Below, piece by piece: positions 50,160 through 59,316 of a stretch of DNA of 64,000 nt. How positions within the stretch are numbered: position 1 is the first letter of the stretch; each line of letters opens with the position of its first letter. This DNA is from Bacteroidetes bacterium UBA1935 (GTDB taxonomy: Bacteria; Bacteroidota; Bacteroidia; Chitinophagales; Chitinophagaceae), in contig DDFF01000003.1 in assembly GCA_002337045.1 (NCBI GenBank), forward strand, positions 124,001 to 188,000. The letters are read 5' to 3'. The notes under the pieces are model-generated. The model was not told the DNA's origin. It saw only the letters and a list, made by a program, of their open reading frames with translations, and ran no database searches. The translations under genes and the position numbers were made by a program.

Positions 50160-53100
50160 TTATCGTACTATTGAAATATCTCCTTTAATAATTATCCTCT
50201 CTCCTGTGGCGCATTTTGTTTCAATAACATAAACAAACACATCAGGAATTAGTGGTTTGCCCATATAAGTACCATCCCAACCTTTGTCAGGGTCATTAAC
50301 AGGTATACCATAAGCCTCAAATACTTTTTCACCCCAGCGATTAAACACAAGCATTTTATCAACCCTTGTACTACCTTTTGATATTGGCGAGAATCTGTCA
50401 TTAACACCATCACCATTTGGCGTAAAGGTATTAGGCATAGATATGATAGACTCGTCGCAACGCACATTGATGGCAATATCATCTTCGGCCTTACAATATG
50501 CACCGGTATAAACTACCACTTTGTATACTGTAGATTTTTCTACCACAGCTGTAGGGCTGAAACAATCTGTACAACTGAGCCCTGTTTGTGGCAACCACTC
50601 TATTTTTTCAACATTATTTATTTTAGCATTCAGCTTGAAAGATGCACCTACAACGCCATCCAGATCAGGGCCTAAATCTACGGTTGGCTTTGCGCGTACA
50701 GTTACATTTTGATGCAGTGTATCTGTATAACACACATTTTGTCTGATGATAGCAGTATAGCTTGTGGTCTGCAAAGGACTAGCTACTGGCGCATCTATTC
50801 TGTTATTATTGAGCGATTGTGCAGGGAACCATGTGTATTCCGTACCACCATCAGCATGCAATTGTGCACTGTCACCTTCGCATATTTCCATATCAGCACC
50901 AACAGCCATTTTGCGTTTAGGAATAATAGAGACCAATGTACCAGCAGTATCGCGGCAGTTATTGGTATCTATACCCACTACAATATATCTTGTATTAACA
51001 ACAGGGCTTGCTACCGGGTCTGCACAATTAATGCATGACAATGTAGGCTCTGTAAACCAGCTATATGTTTTAGCACCGGTAGCCATCAACTGTACTTTGG
51101 CACCAGGACATACTTCTGTATCGGGCAATGTACCCAACTGCAATAACGGGAAGTTTTGAACTGTTACATTTTCATTTACCGTACAACCGGCAGCATCTGT
51201 TACACTAACAGCATATGTACCACCAGCCAGTCCTGTAGCCATTGTAGATGTAAATGCTGGAGTTGTGTTCCATAAATACGTGTATGGCGCAGCACCACCT
51301 GAAACGGCTTTGATAACCGCAGAACCAGTTGAGGTGCCCACGCAGGTTTTATCAAGTGCTTCCACCGTTACACTCATCCTTGCAGGCTCTGCAATGCTAA
51401 CAGTATCTGTTGTCATACATGCATTCTGGTCCCTGACAGTCAATGTATATAAACCTGCAGGCATCGATGTTGCAATTGGAGTAGTTTGTACGGGGCTGGT
51501 ATTCCAGCTATAGGTATATGGAGATGTACCACCTGCCGCACTACCGGTAGCTGTACCATCGCTTCCGCCATTACACAATGCATCTGTTTTGCTAATAATG
51601 CTTGCAATTAATTGTGCAGGCTGTATGATGCTTAACTGTGCCGTATCTGTACAACCTTTATTATCGGTTACCGTTACAATATATACCCCTGCAGCCAGTG
51701 TATTGGCTATAGCCGCAGATTGTATTGGTGAAGTGTTCCAACTATATGTATAAGGTGAAGTACCGCCTGTTGCAGTTGCTGTAGCCTGTCCGTTATTACC
51801 ATTAAAACAACCGACATCGGTTTTGCTGGTAATTACTGCATTCAGCATAGTTGGCTGACTGACATTAACTATTGCGGTATCGGCACAGCCGTTAGCATCT
51901 GTAATGGTTGCTATGTATGCACCTGCACCCAGTGATGTAGCTACTGCACTTGTTTGTACAGGACTTGTATTCCAACTGTATGTGTATGGCAGTGTACCAC
52001 CTGTAGCAGCTACCGTAGCATTACCATTTGTATATCCGTTACAACTAACATCTTGTTTCAGCACGATGCCTGCATTGAGCAGAGCGGGTTGAGAGATACC
52101 TACAACTGCCGTATCACTACAACCATTAGCATCTGTAACCGTTGCTACGTAGACGCCTGCAGCTAATGCATTAGCCGATGCAGTAGTTTGTGCAGGCATA
52201 GTATTCCAGCTAAATGTATATGGTATGGTCCCGCCAGTAGTTACTACTGTGGCTGCACCATTGCTCAAGCCATTACAACTCACATTTACTTTGCTGCTTA
52301 TTGATGCATTCAACAATGCAGGTTGCCCGATAGTTACTGTAGCTATTGCTGTACAGCCTTTAGCATCTGTAACTGTAACCTGATAAATACCAGCTGACAA
52401 GCCTGTAACAGAAGCAGTAGTTTTTACAGGAGATGTGTTCCATGAATAAGCATAAGGAGCTGTGCCACCTGTTGCATTAACCGCTGCGCTACCGTTATTA
52501 CCGCCATAGCATGTAACATTTGCATAAGCAGAGATAGTAGCGTTAAGCACTGCAGGTTGCTGCACAACTGCAACAGCCGTATCAGAACAACCCATTGCAT
52601 CCGTAACTGTAGCGGCATACGTACCTGCCGATAATGATGTAGCGATAGCACCTGTTTGTACAGGGCTTGTAGTCCATGTGTATGTATATGGCGATGTGCC
52701 ACCTGTAGTAGTAACAGTTGCTGCACCGTTTGCGCCGCCATTACAGCCAACATTGGTAATACTACCAATACTTGCACTCAGTGCATTGGGCTGAGATATA
52801 ACTACAGCAAGCGTATCTGTACATCCTGCATTATCAGTAGCAATGGCTATATAGCTGCCCGATGCAAGTGCGGTTGCATTCGCATTTGTTTGTGCAGGCG
52901 TAGTATTCCATAAATAGGTATATGGAGATGTACCGCCAGTGGCTGATACAGTGGCTGTACCATTATTCACACCACTACAGCTTGCATTGGTTTTTGAAAC
53001 AAGCGTCAGATTGAGCTGAGCAGGTTGTGTTATAGCTATTGATGTAGTTGAAGTACAACCCTTAGTATCTGTAACGACAACTGTATATGTACCAGCTGCT

Positions 53101-56100
53101 AAACCACTTGCTGTAGCAGTAATTTGCACGGGTGAAGTATTCCATGAATAAGTATAAGGAGATGTTCCGCCAGTGGCTGATACTGTGGCTGTACCATTAT
53201 TACCACCAAAACAACTGACGTTGGTATGTGCAGCAACATTGGCATTCAATACCGTAGGTTGTGTAATCGTAATATTTGCAGTGTCGGAACATCCGAGAGC
53301 ATCTGTTACAGTTGCTACGTAACTACTTGCAGACAATGATGTTGCTGTAGCAGTTGTTTGTGCAGGAGAGGTATTCCACGAATAAGTATAAGGAGAGGTA
53401 CCACCCGTTGCACTAACAGTAGCTGCACCGTTGCTACCACCAAAACAACTGATATTTGTTGATGCGCTGACACCTGCATTCAATATGGCAGGCTGTGCAA
53501 TCACAACCAATGCAGTATCATTACAACCTCCTGCATCTGTTACGGTAGCTATATAAGTGCCAGCGGCAAGACCACTTGCAGTAGCCGTTGTTTGCACAGG
53601 TGTAGTATTCCATGCATAAGTATACGGCGATGTTCCACCTGCTACACTTACCGCTGCGCTGCCGTTAGCTTCGCCAAAACATCTTGTATTTGTTTTGCTG
53701 CTGATACTTGCATTAAGCGCATAAGGTTGCGATATCACTACCGCCAACGTGTCTTTACACCCTGCATTATCAGTAGCAACGGCTATATAATTGCCTGCTG
53801 CCAGTGCAGTAGCACCTACACTTGTTTGGGCAGGTGCAGTATTCCACCAATAGGTATATGGCGATGTCCCACCTGTAGCCGCTACGGTAGCAGTACCATT
53901 ATTTATTCCATTACAACTAGCATTGGTCTTAGCACTTAGCGACAGGCTTAGTTTAGTTGGCTGCGAAATAGTAACGGTTGCATTAGCCGTACAACCTTTT
54001 GCATCTGTTACTGCAACGTTATAAGAACCCGCCACCAAAGCAGTAGCTGTAGCACCCGTTTGTGAAGGAGATGTATTCCATACGTAGGTATATGGTGTAG
54101 TACCACCAGCAACTGCAACTGTAGCCGCACCATTATTACCACCAAAGCAGCTAACATTTGTATTCGATGCTATTGATGCGCTCAAAATAGATGGTTGCGC
54201 GATTACAATGTTTGCGGTATCAGTACAACCCAATGTATCCGTTACAGTAACAATATAGCTGCCAACACCCAACCCTGTGGCTGTTGCTGTATTTTGAACA
54301 GGCGACGTATTCAATGAATAAGTATAAGGCGATGTACCACCCGATACAACAGTTGTTGCAGTACCATTGCTACTGCCATAGCAACTGACATTTGTTGCAC
54401 TGCCAATGCTTGCATTCAGTACTGCTGGTTGTGTTATTATTATCTGCGCTGTATCTGTACAACCCTTGCTGTCTGTCACCGTGGCTATATATGTGCCTGC
54501 ACCCATTGTTATTGTAGCTGTGGTCTTTACAGGTGTGGTATTCCATGTGTATGTATATGGAGATGTACCACCTGATACACTAACCGTAGCATTACCACTC
54601 TGCTCACCAAAACAACGTACATTATTACTGCTGCTTATGCTTGCATTCAGCACAGCAGGTTGTGTAATGGTAACCGTAGCAGTATCAGCACAACCTTTGG
54701 CATCTGTTACTGTTGCAATGTATGTACCTGCTGCAAGATTGCTTGCAGCGGCAGTAGTCTGTGCGGGCGTAGTATTCCAGCTATATGTATATGGTGTAGT
54801 TCCACCTGTCACACTCAATGAAGCAGCACCATTACTACCACCATAACAATTTACATTAGTAGCACCTGCAAGAGAAGCATTCAGTAATGTAGGTTGTGTT
54901 ATTACTGCCAGTGCAGTATCTGTGCAACCCAGTGCGTCTGTTACAGTAACAATGTAGCTACCTGCAACCAGTCCTGTAGCAGTAGGGGCTGTTTGTATTG
55001 GTGAAGTATTCCAGCTATATGTATAGGGAGATGTACCACCCGTTGCGGTAACAGTGGCACTACCTGTAGCTGTATTAAAACAGCTGATGTTGGTAATAGC
55101 AGTCGTAGAAGCGTTGATTTGTGTTGGCTGTGTTATAACTGCAAGTGCAGTATCTGTACAACCCAAAGTATCTGTTACTGTAACTATATAAGTACCTGCA
55201 GACAGGGATGATGCTGTGGCGGTAGTTTTCACAGGGCTTGTATTCCAACTATAAGTATAGGGCGATGTACCGCCTGTTACACTTACAGTTGCATTACCAT
55301 TATTAGCCCCAAAACAACTCACATTCGTTTTTGCAGCCAGCGAAGCATTCAGCAATGCGGGTTGTGGAATGGCAATATTAGCCGTATCTGTACAACCTTT
55401 GCTATCCGTTACTGTAACTACATAACTACCTGCACTGAGGCCTGTAGCCGTAGCAGTTGTTTTTACCGGTGTTGTATTCCAAGAATAAGTATAAGGTGAT
55501 GTACCACCTGATACATTTACAGTGGCACTACCGTTTGTACCATTATAACAACTAACATTTACTTTGCTGCCAATAGATGCATTGAGCAATGTTGGCTGTG
55601 TGATGGTAATTACGGCAGTATCGGTACAACCTTTTGCATCTGTAACAGTAGCAATATATGTACCCGCTGCCAAACCCGTAGCATTTGCCGTAGTCTGCAC
55701 AGGAGAAGTATTCCATGAATATGTGTACGGTGCTGTACCACCTATGCTGCTTACTGTAGCACTACCGTTACTGCCTCCAAAGCAACTCACGTTTACAGAT
55801 GAGGTGATGGCCGCATTCAATAAAGTTGGTTGCGTAATTACTGCCAATGCTGTATCGGTACAACCCAATGTATCTGTTACAGTTACTATATAGGTACCTG
55901 CATATAAAGATGTAGCATTAGCAACATTTTGTACAGGCGATGTGTTCCAGCTATATATATATGGCGCAGTGCCGCCCGTTACACCAACTATAGCACTACC
56001 TGTGCCGGTACCGTAGCAACTTACATTTGTTTTAGACGATACCGTTGCATTCAGCTGTGTTGGCTGGCTAATAACAGCCAGTGCAGTATCTGTGCAACCT

Positions 56101-57911
56101 TTTGCATCTGTTACGGTAGCTATGTAAGTACCCGCTGCAATACCGGTGGCTGTAGCGGTTGTTTTTACAGGGCTGGTATTCCAGCTATATGTATAGGGCG
56201 ATGTGCCGCCAGCTACCGTCACTGTAGCACTACCATTTGTACCACCCCAACAAGCAGGATTTGCTTTTGTGCCAAGAGAGGCATTTAATACTGCAGGTTG
56301 GGTAATAGTTATGTTCGCTGTATCGGTACAACCCTTGCTATCTGTTACAGTAACAATATAGCTGCCCGCAGACAGGCCTGTGGCTGCAGCAGTTGTTTTA
56401 GCAGGACTGGTATTCCAGCTATAGCTATAGGGCGCAGTGCCACCAGTGGCCGTTACCGTAGCAGCACCATTACTACCACCAAAGCAACTGACATTGGTAG
56501 CCGCGCTGATGACGCCATCTAACAATGCAGGTTGTGTAATAACAGATGTATCTTTTACCGAACAGCCTATATTATCTGTCATTGTTAATACATAGGTACC
56601 AGCTGCCAGACTGCTGATTGACGCTGCTGTTTTTATAGGCGATGTGTTCCAGCTATATATATATGGTGTGATGCCGCCTGAAGGTGTAGCAGATAGCGTG
56701 CCATTGGCAACACCATAGCAGGAAACATGCTGTTTAGCAACCGTTACTTTAGGATTACTAACCGTGAGCACTACCGTATCATATTTAGAACAACCATTGG
56801 CGTCTGTAACAGCTACATAATAAGTAGTATTTACCAATGGAGACGCGATCGGATTGGCACAAGTAGTGCAACTAAGCCCAGTAGCGGGTGTCCAGCTATA
56901 GATAAGCGGTGTAGCACTGGCAGTTGCGTTAGCATTCAGCTGACGGCTGCTGCCATAGCATACTGTAGTATCTCTGGTAGCATTCACTACCAGGTTATTA
57001 ATGGTAACTCTTGTATATAACGTATCAGGGCAACCAAAACCTGCATATGGAGTAAGAATAACTGCATATGTTTTAGTTGTAAGCGGCCTTGCTATAGAAA
57101 CCGTTTGGCCTGTACCTACTGTACTCCAGTTCGATGAATCTTTCCATACATAGTTATTAAAACCCGGAGGGGCGCTGAGCGACACAGTTGAAGATGTATC
57201 GCAGGCATTGTAGGCTACCTGAAACAGACCGCAGCTCATATCAACATAACCGTAGCCAAAGTGAGCACCAAAAGCACAGTCTCCGCTTGCAAAATCTACA
57301 TATACCGTTCTGCCTGCATAGCCCGAAAGATTCAGGCTGGCGGTTGTCCATGACTTATAATATACATTGGTACCTGAGCTGGATAATGTAAAGCCCGGCA
57401 GTGCAGAAGTGGCTATATATGTAAACTGGCTACAGCTTACAGTACTCCCTGTAGCAGAATCGATGCCCTTCACCTCGAAACGAGGCTGTGCAGATGCGGC
57501 ATGGCTCGGGTCTTCAAACACCACTGCATACCTGAATATGAGGCTATAATTATTAACCCCTGCAGGTACACGTACAGTATAGCGGGCTCTTTCAGCTTGT
57601 CCGCCATTAATATTATTACCCAACTTCAGCGAGTAGCTGCCACCGCCGGGGGCTACCACCGGGAAGCCGCCATAAGGATCTGTAGCACTACCACTAGTTA
57701 ACGTGTGCCTGCCCGATACTGCACCGGACAATGTAGTAGTAGAAATAGGACAACAAGTACCGGTATATAATTGCCAGTTACTGAAATTGCCGTTTTCAAA
57801 GTCCAGATTGGAGGGGCATGATACTACCTGTGCTTTAGCGGGGGTAACGAGAAACGCTATCGCGATACATAGCACGACCAGAAAAGAATGCTGCGATGAT
57901 GTCTTTTTCAA
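50160..57911 (-). CDS. giant SprB-repeat gliding-type adhesin with T9SS type B signal
   Basis: 2583 residues. TTG start at 57911 with AGG just upstream; an in-frame stop five codons before excludes an earlier start. A signal peptide ends at TPAKAQ. The first 230 residues are a lectin/CBM-like module (CPSNLDFENGNFSNWQLYTG; YVDFASGDCAFGAHFGYGYV). Ig-like segments follow, then 24 SprB-type repeats of about 76 residues (core GGTSPYTYSWNTSPVQT, then AGTYIATVTDAKGC, TDTAVITITQP). Three further Ig-like segments precede the C-terminal gliding-motility-associated domain (MPNTFTPNGDGVNDRFSPI ... VFNRWGEKVFEA), the type B sorting signal. It is probably a mobile or anchored surface adhesin. Protein length can vary by repeat recombination. 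Confidence 0.93.
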   Translation of the reverse strand: MKKTSSQHSFLVVLCIAIAFLVTPAKAQVVSCPSNLDFENGNFSNWQLYTGTCCPISTTTLSGAVSGRHTLTSGSATDPYGGFPVVAPGGGSYSLKLGNNINGGQAERARYTVRVPAGVNNYSLIFRYAVVFEDPSHAASAQPRFEVKGIDSATGSTVSCSQFTYIATSALPGFTLSSSGTNVYYKSWTTASLNLSGYAGRTVYVDFASGDCAFGAHFGYGYVDMSCGLFQVAYNACDTSSTVSLSAPPGFNNYVWKDSSNWSTVGTGQTVSIARPLTTKTYAVILTPYAGFGCPDTLYTRVTINNLVVNATRDTTVCYGSSRQLNANATASATPLIYSWTPATGLSCTTCANPIASPLVNTTYYVAVTDANGCSKYDTVVLTVSNPKVTVAKQHVSCYGVANGTLSATPSGGITPYIYSWNTSPIKTAASISSLAAGTYVLTMTDNIGCSVKDTSVITQPALLDGVISAATNVSCFGGSNGAATVTATGGTAPYSYSWNTSPAKTTAAATGLSAGSYIVTVTDSKGCTDTANITITQPAVLNASLGTKANPACWGGTNGSATVTVAGGTSPYTYSWNTSPVKTTATATGIAAGTYIATVTDAKGCTDTALAVISQPTQLNATVSSKTNVSCYGTGTGSAIVGVTGGTAPYIYSWNTSPVQNVANATSLYAGTYIVTVTDTLGCTDTALAVITQPTLLNAAITSSVNVSCFGGSNGSATVSSIGGTAPYTYSWNTSPVQTTANATGLAAGTYIATVTDAKGCTDTAVITITQPTLLNASIGSKVNVSCYNGTNGSATVNVSGGTSPYTYSWNTTPVKTTATATGLSAGSYVVTVTDSKGCTDTANIAIPQPALLNASLAAKTNVSCFGANNGNATVSVTGGTSPYTYSWNTSPVKTTATASSLSAGTYIVTVTDTLGCTDTALAVITQPTQINASTTAITNISCFNTATGSATVTATGGTSPYTYSWNTSPIQTAPTATGLVAGSYIVTVTDALGCTDTALAVITQPTLLNASLAGATNVNCYGGSNGAASLSVTGGTTPYTYSWNTTPAQTTAAASNLAAGTYIATVTDAKGCADTATVTITQPAVLNASISSSNNVRCFGEQSGNATVSVSGGTSPYTYTWNTTPVKTTATITMGAGTYIATVTDSKGCTDTAQIIITQPAVLNASIGSATNVSCYGSSNGTATTVVSGGTSPYTYSLNTSPVQNTATATGLGVGSYIVTVTDTLGCTDTANIVIAQPSILSASIASNTNVSCFGGNNGAATVAVAGGTTPYTYVWNTSPSQTGATATALVAGSYNVAVTDAKGCTANATVTISQPTKLSLSLSAKTNASCNGINNGTATVAATGGTSPYTYWWNTAPAQTSVGATALAAGNYIAVATDNAGCKDTLAVVISQPYALNASISSKTNTRCFGEANGSAAVSVAGGTSPYTYAWNTTPVQTTATASGLAAGTYIATVTDAGGCNDTALVVIAQPAILNAGVSASTNISCFGGSNGAATVSATGGTSPYTYSWNTSPAQTTATATSLSASSYVATVTDALGCSDTANITITQPTVLNANVAAHTNVSCFGGNNGTATVSATGGTSPYTYSWNTSPVQITATASGLAAGTYTVVVTDTKGCTSTTSIAITQPAQLNLTLVSKTNASCSGVNNGTATVSATGGTSPYTYLWNTTPAQTNANATALASGSYIAIATDNAGCTDTLAVVISQPNALSASIGSITNVGCNGGANGAATVTTTGGTSPYTYTWTTSPVQTGAIATSLSAGTYAATVTDAMGCSDTAVAVVQQPAVLNATISAYANVTCYGGNNGSAAVNATGGTAPYAYSWNTSPVKTTASVTGLSAGIYQVTVTDAKGCTAIATVTIGQPALLNASISSKVNVSCNGLSNGAATVVTTGGTIPYTFSWNTMPAQTTASANALAAGVYVATVTDANGCSDTAVVGISQPALLNAGIVLKQDVSCNGYTNGNATVAATGGTLPYTYSWNTSPVQTSAVATSLGAGAYIATITDANGCADTAIVNVSQPTMLNAVITSKTDVGCFNGNNGQATATATGGTSPYTYSWNTSPIQSAAIANTLAAGVYIVTVTDNKGCTDTAQLSIIQPAQLIASIISKTDALCNGGSDGTATGSAAGGTSPYTYSWNTSPVQTTPIATSMPAGLYTLTVRDQNACMTTDTVSIAEPARMSVTVEALDKTCVGTSTGSAVIKAVSGGAAPYTYLWNTTPAFTSTMATGLAGGTYAVSVTDAAGCTVNENVTVQNFPLLQLGTLPDTEVCPGAKVQLMATGAKTYSWFTEPTLSCINCADPVASPVVNTRYIVVGIDTNNCRDTAGTLVSIIPKRKMAVGADMEICEGDSAQLHADGGTEYTWFPAQSLNNNRIDAPVASPLQTTSYTAIIRQNVCYTDTLHQNVTVRAKPTVDLGPDLDGVVGASFKLNAKINNVEKIEWLPQTGLSCTDCFSPTAVVEKSTVYKVVVYTGAYCKAEDDIAINVRCDESIISMPNTFTPNGDGVNDRFSPISKGSTRVDKMLVFNRWGEKVFEAYGIPVNDPDKGWDGTYMGKPLIPDVFVYVIETKCATGERIIIKGDISIVR
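51160..56760 (-). repeat. 24 tandem SprB coding repeats
   Basis: About 5.6 kb of tandem repeats of roughly 228-234 bases within the adhesin gene. The core PYTYSWNT recurs 24 times with substitutions, all in frame. Repeats in the middle are most alike; the outermost ones (GGITPYIYSWN and SGGAAPYTYLWN) are most divergent, as expected when inner copies keep being homogenised. Confidence 0.9.
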
Positions 57912-58528
57912 AGCCTGTACTTTTTAGAGTGTCAGAATAACTAAGCTGTGTTAATATTTTCTGTTCTGAACTACCCTTTTGCTCTTAAAAAACCGGGATT
58001 TTAACAATATATAAAAATGAAAAATTTGTCCTCTAAATGTGAATATCCTGTGGATTGATGTTGATAACTCACACAATTATATGTAATTAATCTTATAAAA
58101 AAATGATTTTCTGTAAAATATTTTACATAAATAATTATTCAAATATTACATAAATTGATTCAAGTCAATTGATTACGATCAATCAAATCACACAACTCCA
58201 AATACAAATATTTAATATTGATAATTTGTACCTGAAATTGTGAATATCTCCTATATGACTACACGATAATACAACAGCTGTTACCTATTCTAAAAATCTT
58301 TAGGGGCTCATTAACAAGCGAATAACAATTGTAATAAGCTGTATTACAATCGATTAGCAAATAATACTTATAAAGCATTGACTAACAATCAGTTCGTAAA
58401 AGCCTGCATTTCAAATTTTTTCTGTTTTTGGGATATACGTGTTCATAACTGTGTTACTATTCGCTCCGGGAACATTACACCTTTGTGACAAGAAATTTAT
58501 TCTCTAACAAATTAAACGTTAAATCAAA
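57912..58528. other. long AT-rich divergent intergenic region
   Basis: 617 bases between the divergent adhesin and fibre-subunit genes. No reading frame longer than a few codons and no strong hairpin. Composition is very AT-rich. It must carry both promoters; the length suggests extensive regulation or a long untranslated leader for the highly biased gene at 58529. Confidence 0.5.
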
Positions 58529-59173
58529 ATGAAAAAAGTAATCATGACTGCGGCGCTGGCAATGGCGGCTTTCGCATCTCAGGCACAAACCAGCGACGTA
58601 CAGAACGCTACACTTAGTACTTCAGTACCTCTGATGATCGCTCTGCGTCCTTACAACAGCAACCTGCCGGCTAACAACCAAAACCTGTCTGCTACAGTAA
58701 CTAATGCAAGCGCAGTATTGTCATCTAACAATTTTGACTACACTAGCTCTGCAAACCCTTCTTACAATGGTCTGGCTTACCGCGTGTACAGCAACTGGTC
58801 TTACCGTGTATCTCTGAAAGCAGCAGCAACTGGTAGCAACGACGAACTGAACGGCTACGTAACTTGGAAAGCAGAAACATTGCCTTCTCCACAAAATGGC
58901 CAAGCTCCTTGGACTTGGAACAACAATGGTGATCATGCAATCACTCCAATCGCTTCTTCAGGCAACACACGTCTGTCTGATGTTACTGCATCAGCTCAGG
59001 AAATCCTGAACAACAACGGTTACAGCACAGGTATCTTCCCTGCTCCAGCAGTTCTGGATCCGGTAAATACTGACTTCGCTGCGTTTGGTATCAAGTTTGT
59101 AGCTCACCCTGGCTTCTCTATCACTCCGGGTAACTATACAACTAACCTGACAATCACCGCTACTACTCCATAG
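58529..59173 (+). CDS. secreted fibre-subunit-like protein, codon-optimised
   Basis: 214 residues with a signal peptide (AAFASQAQ). The mature protein is a beta-sandwich-like fold with alternating strands (ATLSTSVPLMIALRPYN; YRVYSNWSYRVSLKAAATG; FGIKFVAHPGFSITPGNYTT; final NLTITATTP). It has no T9SS tail. Its end matches the subunit-like protein at 63139 (PPGNYITPIYITATQE), so the two are probably related. Codon use is very biased (CTG, AAC, GCT, TCT, CGT), unlike neighbours, which indicates high expression. With the downstream usher-like protein it suggests a major surface fibre or coat component (inference). Confidence 0.6.
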   Translation: MKKVIMTAALAMAAFASQAQTSDVQNATLSTSVPLMIALRPYNSNLPANNQNLSATVTNASAVLSSNNFDYTSSANPSYNGLAYRVYSNWSYRVSLKAAATGSNDELNGYVTWKAETLPSPQNGQAPWTWNNNGDHAITPIASSGNTRLSDVTASAQEILNNNGYSTGIFPAPAVLDPVNTDFAAFGIKFVAHPGFSITPGNYTTNLTITATTP

Positions 59174-59196
59174 TAGTTAACTGATGATAAAATAAT

Positions 59197-59225
59197 GAAG
59201 CCCTCTGTACATGAGGGCTTCTTAT
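59197..59225 (+). terminator. intrinsic terminator
   Basis: Nine-bp stem GAAGCCCTC / GAGGGCTTC with a seven-base loop and a T-rich tail after the subunit-like gene. It would attenuate transcription before the barrel gene, matching a high subunit/low usher ratio. Confidence 0.85.
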
Positions 59226-59316
59226 TCTCTCACATTTTCAATCAACACCTCCCCCCCTGCCATGCAGACCTAAAACAGCATAAAATAATAAACACAAACT
59301 ACCCACTCATTTTGAA

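Noticed and set aside
51160..56760. Possible CRISPR array because of regular repeats
   Set aside because: Repeat units are about 230 bases, degenerate and translated in one frame; there are no short identical repeats with unique spacers.
51265..57020. Plus-strand open frames opposite the SprB repeats
   Set aside because: They repeat with the period of the coding repeats and have no signals of their own; mirror images of the repeated codons.
58081..58528. Origin or DnaA-box cluster in the AT-rich gap
   Set aside because: AT-rich, but I could not find a consistent set of TTATCCACA-like boxes; the gap is adequately explained as a divergent promoter region.
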